Below are positions 45,114 through 56,666 of a DNA stretch of 64,000 nucleotides, one piece after another. The translations under genes were made by a program, and so were the position numbers. Position 1 is the first letter of the stretch. The number at the start of each line of letters is the position of its first letter. This DNA comes from Periplaneta americana (lineage: Eukaryota > Arthropoda > Insecta > Blattodea > Blattidae), in assembly GCF_040183065.1 (NCBI RefSeq), contig NC_091125.1, positions 115,481,121 through 115,545,120 of the forward strand, in the 5' to 3' direction. The notes beneath the pieces were generated by a model. The model was not told the DNA's origin. It saw nothing but the letters and a program-made list of their open reading frames with translations, and did not search any database.

Positions 45114-45537
45114 TGGTATACTGCAAATAATAGTCTACGTGTATCATAGAAATTACATACGAAAACTTAGTTTTATTATTCGGTATAATTTTTATGTGTT
45201 ATTTTCAGTCATTAGGTCAATATTAAAATAACATTTTCTATATTTTTTTAGAGACATAATGCGTTCAGTACACAAGTTTCTAAAGTTTTGAGTAAAAAAA
45301 AACACTCTTTGAAATTATGCTCTTCAAAAATCGCACCTAAATTACTAAGTTACTTACTTGTTTTTAACTTTTTATTACTTCCTTACTATATTTAATTTAT
45401 GAAAAAAAAAAACAGAAATAAGAAAATACTTGATATTTTAATACAGATATTTCAGCATATCAGCGACCTTTAACAAAGGAAAGGGGACCTGCACGAAGGA
45501 AATAACACCAACAAATTCTCCAACGCCCTATCATTGT

Positions 45538-45680
45538 ATGGTGGAGCCATGTTATGTAGATCCTTGTAAGCCTACACCAACCGTAGTGATTATTGGCGCT
45601 GGAATTGCTGGTTTGTCGGCCGCACATCGTTTGGTCCAGTGTGGTATCAGAAACTTCACTGTCCTTGAAGCCACAGACAG
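45538..45680 (+). CDS. Polyamine oxidase exon 1
   Basis: The ATG at 45538 gives MVEPCYVDPCKPTPTVVII. The exon ends GACAG|gttagt. The frame stays open upstream to a possible acceptor ATATTTCAG at about 45453, so an earlier start in an upstream exon is not excluded. I choose this ATG because it puts the FAD motif at a normal distance from the N-terminus. Confidence 0.85.
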
Positions 45681-48600
45681 GTTAGTATCTAAGACAGCGG
45701 CCATCAGCACTTGCTACAATGGGTATTGGCGTGGTATTGGGTAAGCAGTGTATGGAGCATGTACCACCGTGCGAGTCCTGATTGATCATAGTTTTTTTTA
45801 TGTAAATTGATAGAAGACGTGTCCATGTACCTATATCGGTTTTGCTTTAAATAAAACAGAAAATTCTGTTTAATTTTATTCTTTGGTCAATGTCAATATC
45901 GAGAGCAATGTATTTGAATGCAATGAAGGTACGGTATGTTATTTCTTGAATCTGTGCCGCAAATTATTATCGACTGATTCCCGACATATGAAACCTTTAC
46001 AACTTCAGATGTAAATAACATTATTGAGACACAATATCAGGATGCGGTTTTCCTTCAGAAGGCAATTTCTTCTCAACCAGTGACCCAACCTGTTCATTTT
46101 CCTCTTCCTGATCAGTTTCAGCATCATCCTTTCTTCACCCACTCTTTCCTACACAGCTTCATTTCTTATTCTATCTGTCCACTTCACACGTTCCATTCTT
46201 CTCCATAACCACATTTCAAATGCTTCTATTCGCATCTCTTCACTTAGTCCATGTTTCTGCCCCATACAATAACACATTCCACATAAAGTACTTCACTAGT
46301 CTCTTCAGTAGAATGGTGGATACAAAAACTACCCCAGTTCTTTCATAAAAATGAACTGAACACGTTTTGGGATCACGCTCTTCAATTAAAACTGCAATAA
46401 TAGGATGTAAATTATCAGAAAAGAAGTCTCTACATCAGCCAAGAATAGGCCTATTTAATGGCTTCAGGCTGTGGCAAGATTGCTTTTTAAAACGAATCTT
46501 GTTTATTTATTTTGCAGCATTTATGAACTCTTATCTCCATTTACAGTATGCTATCTAAAAAATATAATTTTAACACCATTACATAACAATTTAAAGCTAA
46601 TTCTCTCCTTAAACATATCCTGAAATGGTAAAAAATTCAAGCTTTAATTTGTGAATAATTTGAAAATAAATTCTATTTTATCCTTTGATGTCCATTTAAA
46701 CTACAAGGGTAACTGAGATACAGTGATATGGCGATTATGAAGCAAAAGTAGGGCATTCCCGTGTACTTAGGTAAAAACCTGTTACATTCCTCCTTATAAT
46801 AGAAATCAGGGAGATAAATTATTATTATTTTTATTGTAAAGTGAAACACACTGGGCATAAGTTCCCAGATTCGCTGGTTCAAACGCGGCCTAGAACGATT
46901 TTAAAATGCGATACATTTCTTAGAACGGCTTCCTCTGGAAGAGAAGTAAAGCTGTAGTTATCGTGTCTTAAATTCGCGGCATGTAGTACAATTCTGTGCC
47001 TGACAGAGGATTCCAGACAAAATCTGCTGGACATTTCTAAACTGAGCTAGTTTTCAAATGACATGCACATTAACACAACCTTTTAGACAAGGTTTTCCCT
47101 TGTTTTGACAGAAAAAAATGCTTAAAATATAATGATAGAGGGCTAAAATATAATCATCTAATTGTATAAATCATAAAAAAAATGGTCAAATGGACTGAGC
47201 AAATTTTGGGATCACACTTTTCAAATTAAGGAAAATGCATGTTCTTACCTAATGATAGGCCTAATATTTGAAATTACTAGTGCATTTTTTATAGTGAATG
47301 GTAAAGTGTCATGTATAATCCAACTTGTATGACTTGAGGCTTTCCCAGCATTTGATGTAGAATAACTCTTCTTGGGTTCTCAGCCAGGTGAACTAGCCAT
47401 TGAAAGCTTGGAAGGTACTATCCAACTCACCTGGCTGAGAACCCGGGAAGAGTTATTCATAATCCAACTTCTTTACTTATATCTAAAAAAAAAAAAAATC
47501 AACTGGAAATGTTTTCTGGAATATAAAGAGGTCACATTATAAGACATAAGAATCTCAAATTCACTTTTGAACTAGCCAGTTAGCTGCGGGTAGGTATTTC
47601 AAAATAAGCTACTTCTGTTTCCCTGTATCTCTTATTCTATCACAGCTTCTTTATCGTTGTATATCTTTTATATCACCTCATCTTCACGGAATAGCATATA
47701 TAACTGAGAATGCATTTTAAGTAAAAAATTGCACTATTGGTACCATTACTTTCAGGCCAGGAGGACGTATTCACTCCTGCTGGATTGGAGATATTGTAGC
47801 AGAGATGGGTGCGCAGTATATCGAAGGAGGGTGCATCGCAAATCCAGTTTTCACCTTGGCTGCACAAGAAGGTCTCTTGAAACCTCCTCTACAACGACCG
47901 GATCTGAACAAAGGGTTGTTCTATACCAGTGATGGCCGAGCCATCGACCTTCCTATCAGCATCACGGCATATCACACGTTCAGACAAATAGAGCAACAGG
48001 CAGCCTCTTTGTTCAGTCTGGAGTGTATTGAAAGGGATCATGGTTCTCTTTTGAGTTTCATGGCCGCACGCATTCAACAAGAACTAGGAAATTTCCCTCC
48101 ACAACAGCGCTATGACGCCGCCAGGGTTCTGTATGGAATGACGAATTGTTGTCGCTGTCGATATGGAGATGATCTTTCTCTAGTCAGTGCTGATTACTTT
48201 GGAAGCTACATAGAGATTCCCGGCGGAAATGTTCGAATACCTTTGGGATTTGTAGGTGTCTTGGCACCTCTATTACGAGACCTTCCAGATTGTGCTGTTA
48301 GATATTGTAAAGCTGTGCAGCAAATACGCTGGAATCAATCTGGAGAAAATAGTCCACGTGCTGTCGTAAGTTGCTGTGATGGTGATGAATTCCCTGCAGA
48401 CTATGTCCTTGTTACAGTCTCACTTGGTGTTCTCAAGTCTCAAGCAAGCACATTATTCTGCCCGAATCTGCCTTGTGAGAAACTAGAAGCTATTTCTAAA
48501 TTAGGTTTTGGCAACGTTAACAAGATATTCCTGGAATATAATAGACCTTTCTGGGTATGGAGAGAAGGAGGTATACGGTTGGCGTGGTCAGCTGAGGAAC

Positions 48601-49076
48601 TTGAAGATCGTTCAGAGTGGGTTAAAGGCCTCTCTACAATTGAAGAAATGCCTGGGAGCCAACACGTTTTGTGTGCTTGGGTGGCGGGTCCTGAAGCTGC
48701 AACTATGGAAAGCTGTAGCGACGATGAAGTAGCGAATTCAGTGAGCCTAGTACTACGGCAATTTACAGGAGATCCTTCACTGCCATATCCAAGTAATGTC
48801 CTTCGTTCGAAATGGTGCACAGATCCTTACTTCTGCGGTGCTTACAGTTATATGGGACTTCAGTCTACAGTGCCCTATCAGTGTGAATTGGCGACCCCAG
48901 TGCCTGGAGTCTGTGATCCTAATCCACCTGTATTACTTTTTGCGGGTGAGGCAACATCTCCTGGCCAGCATTCCACAGCGCATGGTGCCCGATTAAGTGG
49001 AATACGAGAAGCAGAGAGAATACTTCAGCTGACCAAGAGATTGGGTGGCCCTCCAAAGCCACAACCTAACGTGTGA
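45538..49076 (+). CDS. Polyamine oxidase (PAOX/spermine oxidase type)
   Basis: An FAD-dependent amine oxidase that oxidises spermine, spermidine or their N1-acetyl forms, yielding an aminoaldehyde and H2O2. Two coding exons (45538-45680 and 47756-49076) join in phase 2 across ATD|RPGGRIH to give 487 residues. The N-terminal dinucleotide-binding motif is VVIIGAGIAGLSAAHRL (residues about 16-32), followed by PGGRIHS and EMGAQYIEGG. FGNVNKIFLEYNRPFW holds the active-site lysine region, and LLFAGEATSPGQHSTAHGA closes the FAD site. The length fits the family. The C-terminus is PPKPQPNV, with no SKL- or PRL-like peroxisomal signal, so a cytosolic enzyme is more likely than a peroxisomal one. The substrate cannot be fixed from sequence. 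Confidence 0.94.
46085..46320 (-). mobile_element. LINE fragment, KGKG family
   Basis: The minus strand matches the stretch at 13240-13480 on the plus strand: a LVKYFMWNVLL-type segment, then (R)MERVKWTDR, (E)ERMMLKLI and NRLGHWL-like residues. Short, dead copy. Confidence 0.82.
46846..47045 (+). mobile_element. SINE family F
   Basis: GCTGGTTCAAACGCGGCC (B-box-like), GAACGGCTTCCTCTGGAAG, GTAAAGCTGTAGTTATCGTG and ACAAAATCTGCTGGACATTT match the copy at 41790-42010. Confidence 0.78.
47327..47458. mobile_element. Palindromic insertion with 12-bp target duplication
   Basis: Perfect direct repeats ATAATCCAACTT at 47315-47326 and 47459-47470 flank 132 bp. Inside, 32-bp inverted arms (47360-47391 and 47427-47458) carry CTCAGCCAGGTGA and its complement, with two mismatches. 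The long target duplication points to retroposition rather than a cut-and-paste transposon. Confidence 0.85.
47756..49076 (+). CDS. Polyamine oxidase exon 2
   Basis: Starts after TTACTTTCAG with the base completing Arg of RPGGRIH and runs open to TGA (followed at once by TAA). It contains the substrate-binding domain and the C-terminal FAD motif. Most of the protein in a single exon is unusual against multi-exon vertebrate PAOX, but I see no sign of retroposition: exon 1 is separate and in phase. Confidence 0.95.
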
Positions 49077-49283
49077 TAAAGCCACTCAAAGAAACAATTT
49101 TCTATATTTTAGAAAATGTAGTGTTATCACTATAGTTTCGTCCACAAAGTTGAGATATGTAAGTCGAATTTAATGCTGCATTAAGTAACAACTACGTATA
49201 ACTAGTTTCTTACTAATTGTCGTTGATATCTTGCTACCGTATGTTATGTTTTAAAATATGTTTAAATGTAAATCTATTCCGAA

Positions 49284-49289
49284 TATTAA
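49284..49289 (+). promoter_or_regulatory. Candidate polyadenylation signal of polyamine oxidase
   Basis: ATTAAA about 210 bases after the stop, in AT-rich DNA. It is the first plausible signal. Confidence 0.5.
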
Positions 49290-49734
49290 AGTCGCATTTT
49301 TAATAGAGGCCACTTCATTTCTTTACTAGCTGATGAGCTGCATTCAATCTAGATACTGCTGAAACATAAATTACTATGAATTCTTGGTTTAACAATGGCG
49401 TTGCTGTATGCATTACTGAATATTGCTCTCTGTGACAAAGCTCAAGACAGAGTGACGTGACTATAGACTGCAGGTTGGAATGTAAAATATTATAGGTTAG
49501 GCTTAATGCAAAACATGGACAGTAGACACCAGTGGCCTAACTTGACATCACTGAATTGTACAGTGTTACTTAGTGACAAATTCATGCTATTACACCTCCA
49601 CAGCTGAAATTACACTTGCCGCAAACTGCTCAGCTGTACTTAGTTTTCTCTAAAGATACTATATTGACAATTAACTTATACACTGTGTCTAAGCAGTGTT
49701 TTAAATTACTGTATACCAGTGATCATCAACTCAG

Positions 49735-50830
49735 ACTACAGCAGACATAGGTGCTCAACACTGCTATTGTGCTGGGCAAGCAAAATTTTGGCACAGGCAA
49801 TGAGCTGCAGACCAGCCTCGTCATACAAGTAGAAGCCAGCTGCCTGTGATTTCAGCCAATTCTCTACACTGGTCTGGAGCTCATTGTCTGTGCCAAAATG
49901 TTGTCCTTCTAGACACCGTTTCACACGCGGAAAGAGATGAAAATCAGAGGGAGCCAAGTCCGGGCTGTATAGTGTATGATTAAACACTTCCCATCGAAAC
50001 TGCTGCAGGAGCCTCTTTGTTGCAGCCGCAATGTGCGGCAGAGCATTTCATGAAGAAGGACAATACCTGATGACAACATTCCTCATCGCTTGTTCTGAAT
50101 TGCCCTTCGTAGATGTTAAAGAGTCACGCTGTATGAGGCTGCAGTGATGGTCATACCATGTTTCCATGAATTCCACCAAGAGAACTCCTTTTCAGTCCCA
50201 GAACACAGTAGCCATACACTTTCTGATGGAGAAGGTTCACTTGAACTTCTTTGGTTTACTCGGGGAATGAGAATGCATCCACTGTTTGGATTGCTCTTTT
50301 GTTTCTTCAATTTCGAAATGGACCCATGTTTCGTCCCCTGTGACAGTTTTGTTCAAAAAATCTTCTCCATCATGGTAGTGCTGGAGAAACGTTAAGGAGG
50401 CTCTCATTCGCTGTTTTTTGTGATGGTCGGACAGCATCTTGGGAACCTATCTCGCACACAGTTTGCGGTAATGAAGTCTCTCAGTCACGATGGTATAGAG
50501 AGCTGACCTTGAAATTTCGGGAAACGAAGCACTCAACACAATAATTGTGAACCGGCGATTTTCTCGAATCGCCTGATCCACTCACTGAACAAGATCATCG
50601 GTTGACACTCGCTTCCTTCCGTGACTGCCTGCATCATGAACGTCTGTACGTCCTGCTTCAAAGTTCCTGCACCATTGCCGCACTTTGCTGGCACTCATGA
50701 AAGTTTCACTGTCCATATTACTCATTCGTTGATGAATTTCGGCTGCATTGCACCCCTCCGCATAAAGAAATCGAAATTACAGCACGCACTTCACATTTGG
50801 CAAGAGACTCTATTGTTGTAGGCATGTTTA
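49735..50830 (-). mobile_element. mariner transposase, near full length, broken
   Basis: The minus strand, in several frames, runs from MPTTIESLAKCEVRAVIS near 50822, through MLSDHHKKQRMRASLTFLQ, GDETWVHFEIEETKEQSK (the first catalytic Asp region) and VEFMETWYDHH, to LYSPDLAPSDFHLFPRVKRC (third Asp region) and FYLYDEAGLQL. Frameshifts and stops interrupt it. The second Asp motif (HDNARPH in the family) is degraded. Terminal repeats were not delimited. Confidence 0.88.
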
Positions 50831-51074
50831 CGTACTCACTACGCGCTCAGAACTGACAAGTGCGATGTGACGCGATCGACGGACATACTAGAGACACTGA
50901 GCAACATATCTGTGCAAAGTTTCGTCAGATTGTCACTGTGATTTTCATTTTGTGGCCAATTGGACCTTGAAAAAAAAATAGCCCTCGTATGTGCTGGTGC
51001 ATCCCTGATACAGCGCAGAATATTCAGAATATTTTTCCGAGGGTAAAGGATGATCGAAGCATTTTATATATATT

Positions 51075-51327
51075 TTAGTCGGTTATTTAACGACGCTGAA
51101 TCAACTACTGGGTTATTTAGCATCGATGGAATTGGTGATAGCGATATAGTATTTGATGAGACAAACCCAAGGATTAGCCATAGATTACCTGACTACCGGA
51201 TTAGCCTTATGGTTTGGGAAAACTTCGGAAAAAACCGAACCATCTCAAACATGAATCTAACCCACGCCCGAGAGAAACTCTGAATCGATAGGCAAGCGCC
51301 TCAGCCGACTAAGCTATGTCGGTGGCT
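51075..51327 (-). mobile_element. tRNA-derived SINE, family A, near full length
   Basis: Reading the minus strand: GCCACCGACATAGCTTAGTC (A-box), AGGCGCTTGCCTATCG, GGGCGTGGGTTAGATTCATG (B-box), TTTTTTCCGAAGTTTTCCC, and the 3' end CAGCGTCGTTAAATAACC. This is the best copy of the family in the window. Confidence 0.92.
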
Positions 51328-51420
51328 TCAGAGTGGACCACCTCAGTCTAATGTCAAGGTCATTAAAGCACAGAGCTCTACTCTCATGCCCCCATGCGCT
51401 TTCTTAGTTTCAAAAGTGTA
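51328..51420 (+). mobile_element. SINE family D, body fragment
   Basis: GACCACCTCAGTCTAATGTC, AGAGCTCTACTCTCATGCC and CCCCATGCGCTTTCTTAG are a diverged copy of the middle of the 44116 SINE, directly abutting SINE A. Confidence 0.65.
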
Positions 51421-51429
51421 TTTTTTTTT

Positions 51430-52180
51430 TTGCCTTATTTTATTGCATACTGCAATTCATATCTCTCTGCAAAATAAAGAAGAGACGACTTGGTACTTTT
51501 GACAGAAAGCACTTCACTAGTCTCTTCCTTAGTTCTTTCTCCAAAAGTCCACAGAAGGTGCTCTTTTTTCTATTAAAAGCTTCCTTTACTATTGCTGTTC
51601 TCCTTTTGACTTCTTGACAGCGGCTCATGTTACTGGTTATAGTACACCCCAAGTATTTGAAGCTATCCACTTGCTCTACTGCCTCATTTAGAATTCGCAA
51701 GTTTATCTTGTTTACTTTTCTTCCTATGATCATGATCTTCGTCTTGTTGGCATTTATCTTCTTCCATACTGCTAACAACGCCATATCATCAGCAAATCTT
51801 AACACTGTAATCTTCCTCCTACTATTACTCCTCCCATGTTCTGAAAACAGTTCTTCACTAAATCCTCTAAGTAGATATTGAACAGGGTAGGTGATAAAGG
51901 GCATCCTTATCGTACTCCTCTCCCTATTTCACTTCCTTCTGACATTTCTTCTCCTATCTTGACTTTGGCTCATTTCATATGAACAACCTCCTCTCTTTCC
52001 AATCCAGGATCCCCATCAGTTTATTCCAATCCACTCTGTCAAACGCCTTTTCTAATTCCACAAATATCACATACCAGTACACTTCTTTATTCTTCTCTAG
52101 GTATCTTTCGCTGATTGTTCGTAGCAGTCCAATTGCATCTCTCGAACCTTTTCCCTTCCTGAAGCTAAACAACGGTTATA
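51430..52180 (-). mobile_element. LINE reverse transcriptase, KGKG family
   Basis: On the minus strand: FRKGKGSRDAIGLLRTISER, ELEKAFDRVDWNKLMG (first RT Asp), a region with GSEIGRGV-like residues, VLRFADDMALLA (FADD box), INANKTKIMIIGRKV, FKYLGCTI and CQEVKRRTAIVKEAFNRK. Large parts are missing and frames change. 5' and 3' truncated. Confidence 0.92.
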
Positions 52181-52329
52181 TGGTATGTATAAACCTTATC
52201 ATTAGTAAGGGATTTGAATTAAGTCAAATAAGAGCACGAATGCAATAAATTAAGTTGGGTGGTAAATTAATCATGCTGTGATTTAAAAAGAGCCCATGTA
52301 CAGCCATGAAAACTCAGAAGGAAAGCACA

Positions 52330-52890
52330 AAAATGCTAATTTAACAAAAATGTGTTTCTTGGAACATTTTTAATATTAACATTTAAAGAAAGTCTGAAAG
52401 TTAGAATTTATAAAACAGTTATATTACCGGTTGTTCTGTATGGTTATGAAACTTGGACTCTCACTTTGAGAGAGGAACATAGATTAAGGGTGTTTGAGAA
52501 TAAGGTGCTTAGGAAAATATTTGGGGCTAAGAGGGATGAAGTTACAGGAGAATGGAGAAAGTTACACAACGCAGAACTGCACGCATTGTATTCTTCACCT
52601 GACATAATTAGGAACATTAAATCCAGACGTTTGAGATGGGCAGGGCATGTAGCACGTATGGGCGAATCCAGAAATGCATATAGAGTGTTAGTTGGGAGGC
52701 CGGAGGGAAAAAGACCTTTAGGGAGGCCGAGACGTAGATGGGAAGATAATATTAAAATGGATTTGAGGGAGGTGAGATATGATGATAGAGACTGGATTAA
52801 TCTTGCTCAGAATAGGGACCAATGGCGGGCTTATGTGAGGGCGGCAATGAACCTTCGGGTTTCTTTAAAGCCAGTAAGTAAGTAAGAATT
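52330..52890 (+). mobile_element. LINE C-terminal ORF, GRPEGKRPLGRP family
   Basis: A 177-codon open frame encodes RIYKTVILPVVLYGYETWTL, RKIFGAKRDEVTGEWRKLHN, RLRWAGHVARMGESR, GRPEGKRPLGRPRRRWEDN and DRDWINLAQNRDQWRAYVR, ending LKPVSK with a TAAGTAAGTAAG tail. It is the thumb and tail of a LINE ORF2. Its openness over 530 bases suggests a rather recent copy. Same family as 5172-5493. Confidence 0.93.
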
Positions 52891-52929
52891 TAAAGAATAA
52901 CTTCCCAAACTATTTGATTTTATGTTTTA

Positions 52930-53575
52930 CGAGTGTCACTCCAAAAGTAATGAACAACATTTATTTGAAAATTACGTTTTTATCTTACAGATTTGCTATT
53001 TTCACAGACTGTAGATACATTATTTAGGAACAAAATGTCACTTTTCCACATAATCCTCATCCCTTTTAACTGTCTTATGCCACCTTGGAACGAAGGCCTG
53101 TATACCTGCACGATAAAAGTCTGGACTAACACGTCTGAGCCACTCTTTAGCAGCATACACGGGGGAGTCATCATCTTCAAACTTCGTTCCTCGAAGGGAT
53201 TCCTTCAGTTAATCAAAGAGATGGTAATCGCATGTTCTCTGATCAGGACTGTAAGGCGGATGTTTCAGTGTTGTCCATACAAGTTTTCTGATCTGGTCTG
53301 TGGTCTTGTGACTGACATGTGGCCGTGTGTTGTCGTGCAATAACAGAACATCCTGCTTCTCCTGATGTGGTCGAACACAATTCAGTCGAGCTTGAAGTTT
53401 CTTGAGAGTTGCCACATACGCGTCAGAATTAGTGGTGGTTCCATGTGGCATGATGTCCACAAGCAATAATAGTCCTTCTGAATCGAAAAACACAATATGT
53501 AGCCATAAATTGCAAAGTATATCTGAAAGAGTTTTTCTTTTATAAACAGTCAACATGTGACCCTCAATCAAGATT
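52930..53575 (-). mobile_element. mariner transposase, C-terminal half
   Basis: The minus strand encodes FDSEGLLLLVDIMPHGTT, LKKLQARLNCV, DVLLLHDNTRPHVSHKT (second catalytic Asp), YSPDQRTCDYHLF (third Asp) and YRAGIQAFVPRWHKTVKRD. A terminus-like GTGTCACTCCAAAAGTAATG lies at the left end. The 5' half is missing and a few breaks are present. Confidence 0.9.
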
Positions 53576-53696
53576 GTTATTTAAAACACGCCAAGAAATA
53601 TAATATTCGTTGCATACTTATGTTATTAGATCGCTTCCTAAATATAAATCTGGAAAGTCTATGTTTCTATTCATTTTGTGATGAAATCCAATTGCA

Positions 53697-53738
53697 ATGC
53701 ATCTCAAGCTTCGTGCCTGTATGTACTAGATTGTGGTA
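53697..53738. mobile_element. MITE, CACAGTCTAG family, right-end fragment
   Basis: AAGCTTCGTGCCTGTATGTA followed by CTAGATTGTGG resembles the right terminus of the 182-bp MITE copies with several changes. The rest of the element is absent. Confidence 0.55.
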
Positions 53739-53739
53739 T

Positions 53740-54505
53740 AATAATGTGTTACCGGCATTACAATACTGTATAACTATGCAGCTGCATACTTTCCTTTTAC
53801 CCTCGCCACGACCACGACAATGCGATAACAAAACAATATCCGAATTCCACAAGGTGTTTAAGAATAAACTTAAGAAAAGATTTACCAACTAGTGTTTTAA
53901 AATCAAATTTCACTGTAAAATGAAAATAAAGAAAAAAAGAGAGAAAATGCCGCCCCTTCCCCCTGAAAATTGCCACCCTAGGAAACTGGTCGAGGCTTAA
54001 ATCCGGCACTGCGTGTAGCTTGAATTTATTGGCAATGCATATTTAAGCTAATTTTCGTTCGGTAAGGAACGTGGTGATAGTCATTTCGCTTTTTTCTTGT
54101 TTACGAAATACAATGACTTGAAAATCGATGCTACTCATGCAGTTTCTTGCGCGCACTCTGATCCTCATAGTTCTTCGACACCGTATCACAGCTCTCGCAT
54201 TAACGCTCTAGTCCAGCGGTCTTCAGCATAGTGCACTCTCGGGCTAGCATCTCTTACCCGCAGGTCTCTTCCACCACCAGCATGCACGCATCTGTGGCTG
54301 CTGGCGGGTACCGTATGGTTTCTCTTGCACGGAGGTGCATATTGCAACTCCCTCCTTACCCTTCATTCATTTCAGCAAGTGCTGACGACCGCTGCTCTAG
54401 TCTGTTTTCTTTTTCTCTTAATTCACATTAATAGAGTACATAGGCCTACTCCTGCTAAAATACAAATTCTGGGACGGTTCCCTTGTTATAGTCATTTTTT
54501 TGAGA
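53740..54505. other. Unclassified, possible hAT terminus
   Basis: GGCTTAAATCCGGCACTGC at about 53994 looks like the complement of a CAGTGCCGGATTTAAG-type hAT end, but its partner was not found. A phrase TTTCAGCAAGTGCTGACGAC at 54369 is shared with the tandem repeat at 55107-55370. Confidence 0.4.
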
Positions 54506-54509
54506 ACTA

Positions 54510-54700
54510 AAAATGGATCCTATAGTTAATTTTGTTCAACAATATCGACTTCAGTGGAAAAAACATGTCGAAAGGATGGATCGCACTAGATGGCCTAAAC
54601 AGATTCTTACTTATGTACCAAGAGGAAAGAGGAAATTGGGAAGACCACGAAAGCGCTGGCATGCGACCGTAACAGATCCTGTAGGGTCTAATACGTGACG
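54510..54700 (+). mobile_element. LINE C-terminal fragment (RWPKQILSY family)
   Basis: Encodes QQYRLQWKKHVERMDRTRWP, KQILTYVPRGKRKLGRPRKR and a short tail. Plus-strand relative of 8591-8880. Confidence 0.85.
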
Positions 54701-54814
54701 GATATGATGATTTTTTTATTTGTTCTGAAGGCCTGGCTCGAAACCTCGCAGAGTGAGGATGATTGTGGAGTGTGATGATGATAATAGTGAGAGGAAATGG
54801 GAGAATCTCGAGAA

Positions 54815-54905
54815 AAGCCTTTCGTGTCCGCTTTGTCCACCATAAATTCCTTCGTGACTCTGGCGGGAATCGAACCCGGGTCGCCACGGTGGCCGCCCAC
54901 TATAG
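54815..54905 (-). mobile_element. tRNA-like SINE remnant
   Basis: GGCGGGAATCGAACCCGGGT on the plus strand is the complement of a B-box (GGTTCGATTCCC), with CCACGGTGGCC beyond. Head only; the family was not assigned. Confidence 0.5.
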
Positions 54906-55106
54906 AGACATAGGCCAGTTTTACACTAAACATACTTAGTATAACTTGTTGCTTGTGAGCCATCCCAAACCCCGACCTCGACACCTAACAGCGCCGGTCC
55001 TTATATACCCGCCAGTCAAGGCCTTCTGAGAAATAAAAGCAATTGACAATAGATATCTCAGTCATGACAACCTCATAAAATATCCTATCAATTGAATAAT
55101 CGATCT

Positions 55107-55370
55107 TGCTACGTACAACAATTATATTATATTATTACTCATTTCAACGAGTACTAACGATCACTGCAAAATACGATGATTTGGTCCCGGGAGCATTCTC
55201 TTTTTGGCACAAGGATGATTTATGTAACATGTTTCTAAATGCTACGTACAACATAATTATATTATTACCCATTTCAGCGAGTACTGACGACCACTGCAAA
55301 ATACGACAATTTGGTCCAGGGAGCATTCTCTTTTGGCACAAGGATGATTTATGTAACATGTTTCTAAATT
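55107..55370. repeat. Tandem duplication, 133-bp period
   Basis: Two units begin TGCTACGTACAACA at 55107 and 55240 and end ATGTAACATGTTTCTAAAT. They are about 93% alike. Part of the unit (ATTTCAGCGAGTACTGACGA) recurs once at 54365. Confidence 0.93.
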
Positions 55371-55379
55371 ATTAGTCTT

Positions 55380-56640
55380 TTAAATACCGGTACATTCTTT
55401 AATAAATCTCTGAAAAACAAATGTGAATATATAGGATGTGGAGTGAGTACGAAATTATTATTATTTTTTGGCGCATCATTTTTACGTAAATAACGACAAA
55501 TAAAAACTAACATGTCACATAACATTATTTTAAGAAATACAGGAAACAAGCATGAATAATATTCACCATTGTAAATGATCTTGGGATAGAAAAAAAACGT
55601 ATGGAATAGAAATTACATACAAATGTGAGAGTGTAATAAACAATGAGCAAACCATCTTCGATTTTCGATTAATCATTTCAAAACAACGTGAATGTAACGT
55701 GCATTGTGTAGGAAAATAATTTCTTATAAGTTGCTCCCATGTGCATCATTGTTAACTTATGAAAACAAATGAAAATTAACATGACATATAAACACTATTT
55801 GAAGAAAGATAAGCGATATTAAGTAATATTCATCGTTCTTAATGATCTTTGGATGGGAAATAACAATGAAATATGTATAAAATAAAAATTACATAACAGG
55901 TGAGCGTATAAAAACAGTAAGTAGAATCATATCTGATTAATAAGCTCAAATTACTCCAGTTTAGTGTAAGAGTGGTGTATATCTAACGATGTCTCCCAGC
56001 AAATTACTTAATGATTTAAAAACAGAAATATCGTGTTAGAAGATTGAATTTGTGAATTTTCTCTGAAACTTTCCAAATATCTGTAGGCAGTCTTTTACAC
56101 TAGATTGCCGAAAATTGGTTTATAGCGCATTGGCAGTGATAAAAGTGTGAAATATTCGTTCAGTGGGTGGTGGATACTCTACATTGACCTTTTATAATAG
56201 TTAATATGAAATATAAAGAATAGTCTGAATTATTATATTTTATATTTTCCTATAATTCATTTTCTCCTTTCAACTGACTCTTCTCCCTCTGTTTTTTTTC
56301 AACCTTGAAGTCTGTTGGTACTATTTGTCTTCTGTTTACGTTTTTCATTATTGGCATATTGGTGACACTGCAGCGCTGCAGTCACTCGAAGTAGTTCTGC
56401 AATGTACTTGAGGTTATGTACATTCAAGGAAAGCCGGTTAGGAAGGGCTTAAAGTATAAAAAGGTTGTTTGAAGTATATGAACAAAGGGATTTCACACAT
56501 GAAAGTAAATATGTCACATTTGTTGTCTAAGAGCTCTCTGAGTTACTGATAATAACATCAATTTACGATATAGCCTTTTTACATGTGTAAAGTGAGAAGT
56601 AGGTTAGCCTATTGTTTTCTACGTGACAAAAATTGTTAGT
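55380..56640. other. No recognised element; upstream of FOXRED1
   Basis: AT-rich DNA. The promoter of FOXRED1 should lie in its last few hundred bases, but I see no TATA box or initiator that I would defend. Confidence 0.4.
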
Positions 56641-56666
56641 TGGAATTAACATTCATAAGTGTCACC

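Larger units (their letters stand above)
45681..47755 (+). other. Polyamine oxidase intron
   Basis: Contains a KGKG-family LINE piece (46085-46320, minus), a SINE F copy (46846-47045) and a 132-bp palindromic insertion (47327-47458). Confidence 0.88.

Noticed and set aside
49735-50830. Host transposase-derived gene (domesticated mariner)
   Set aside because: Several frameshifts and stops and a degraded second catalytic motif; no sign of a conserved open frame.
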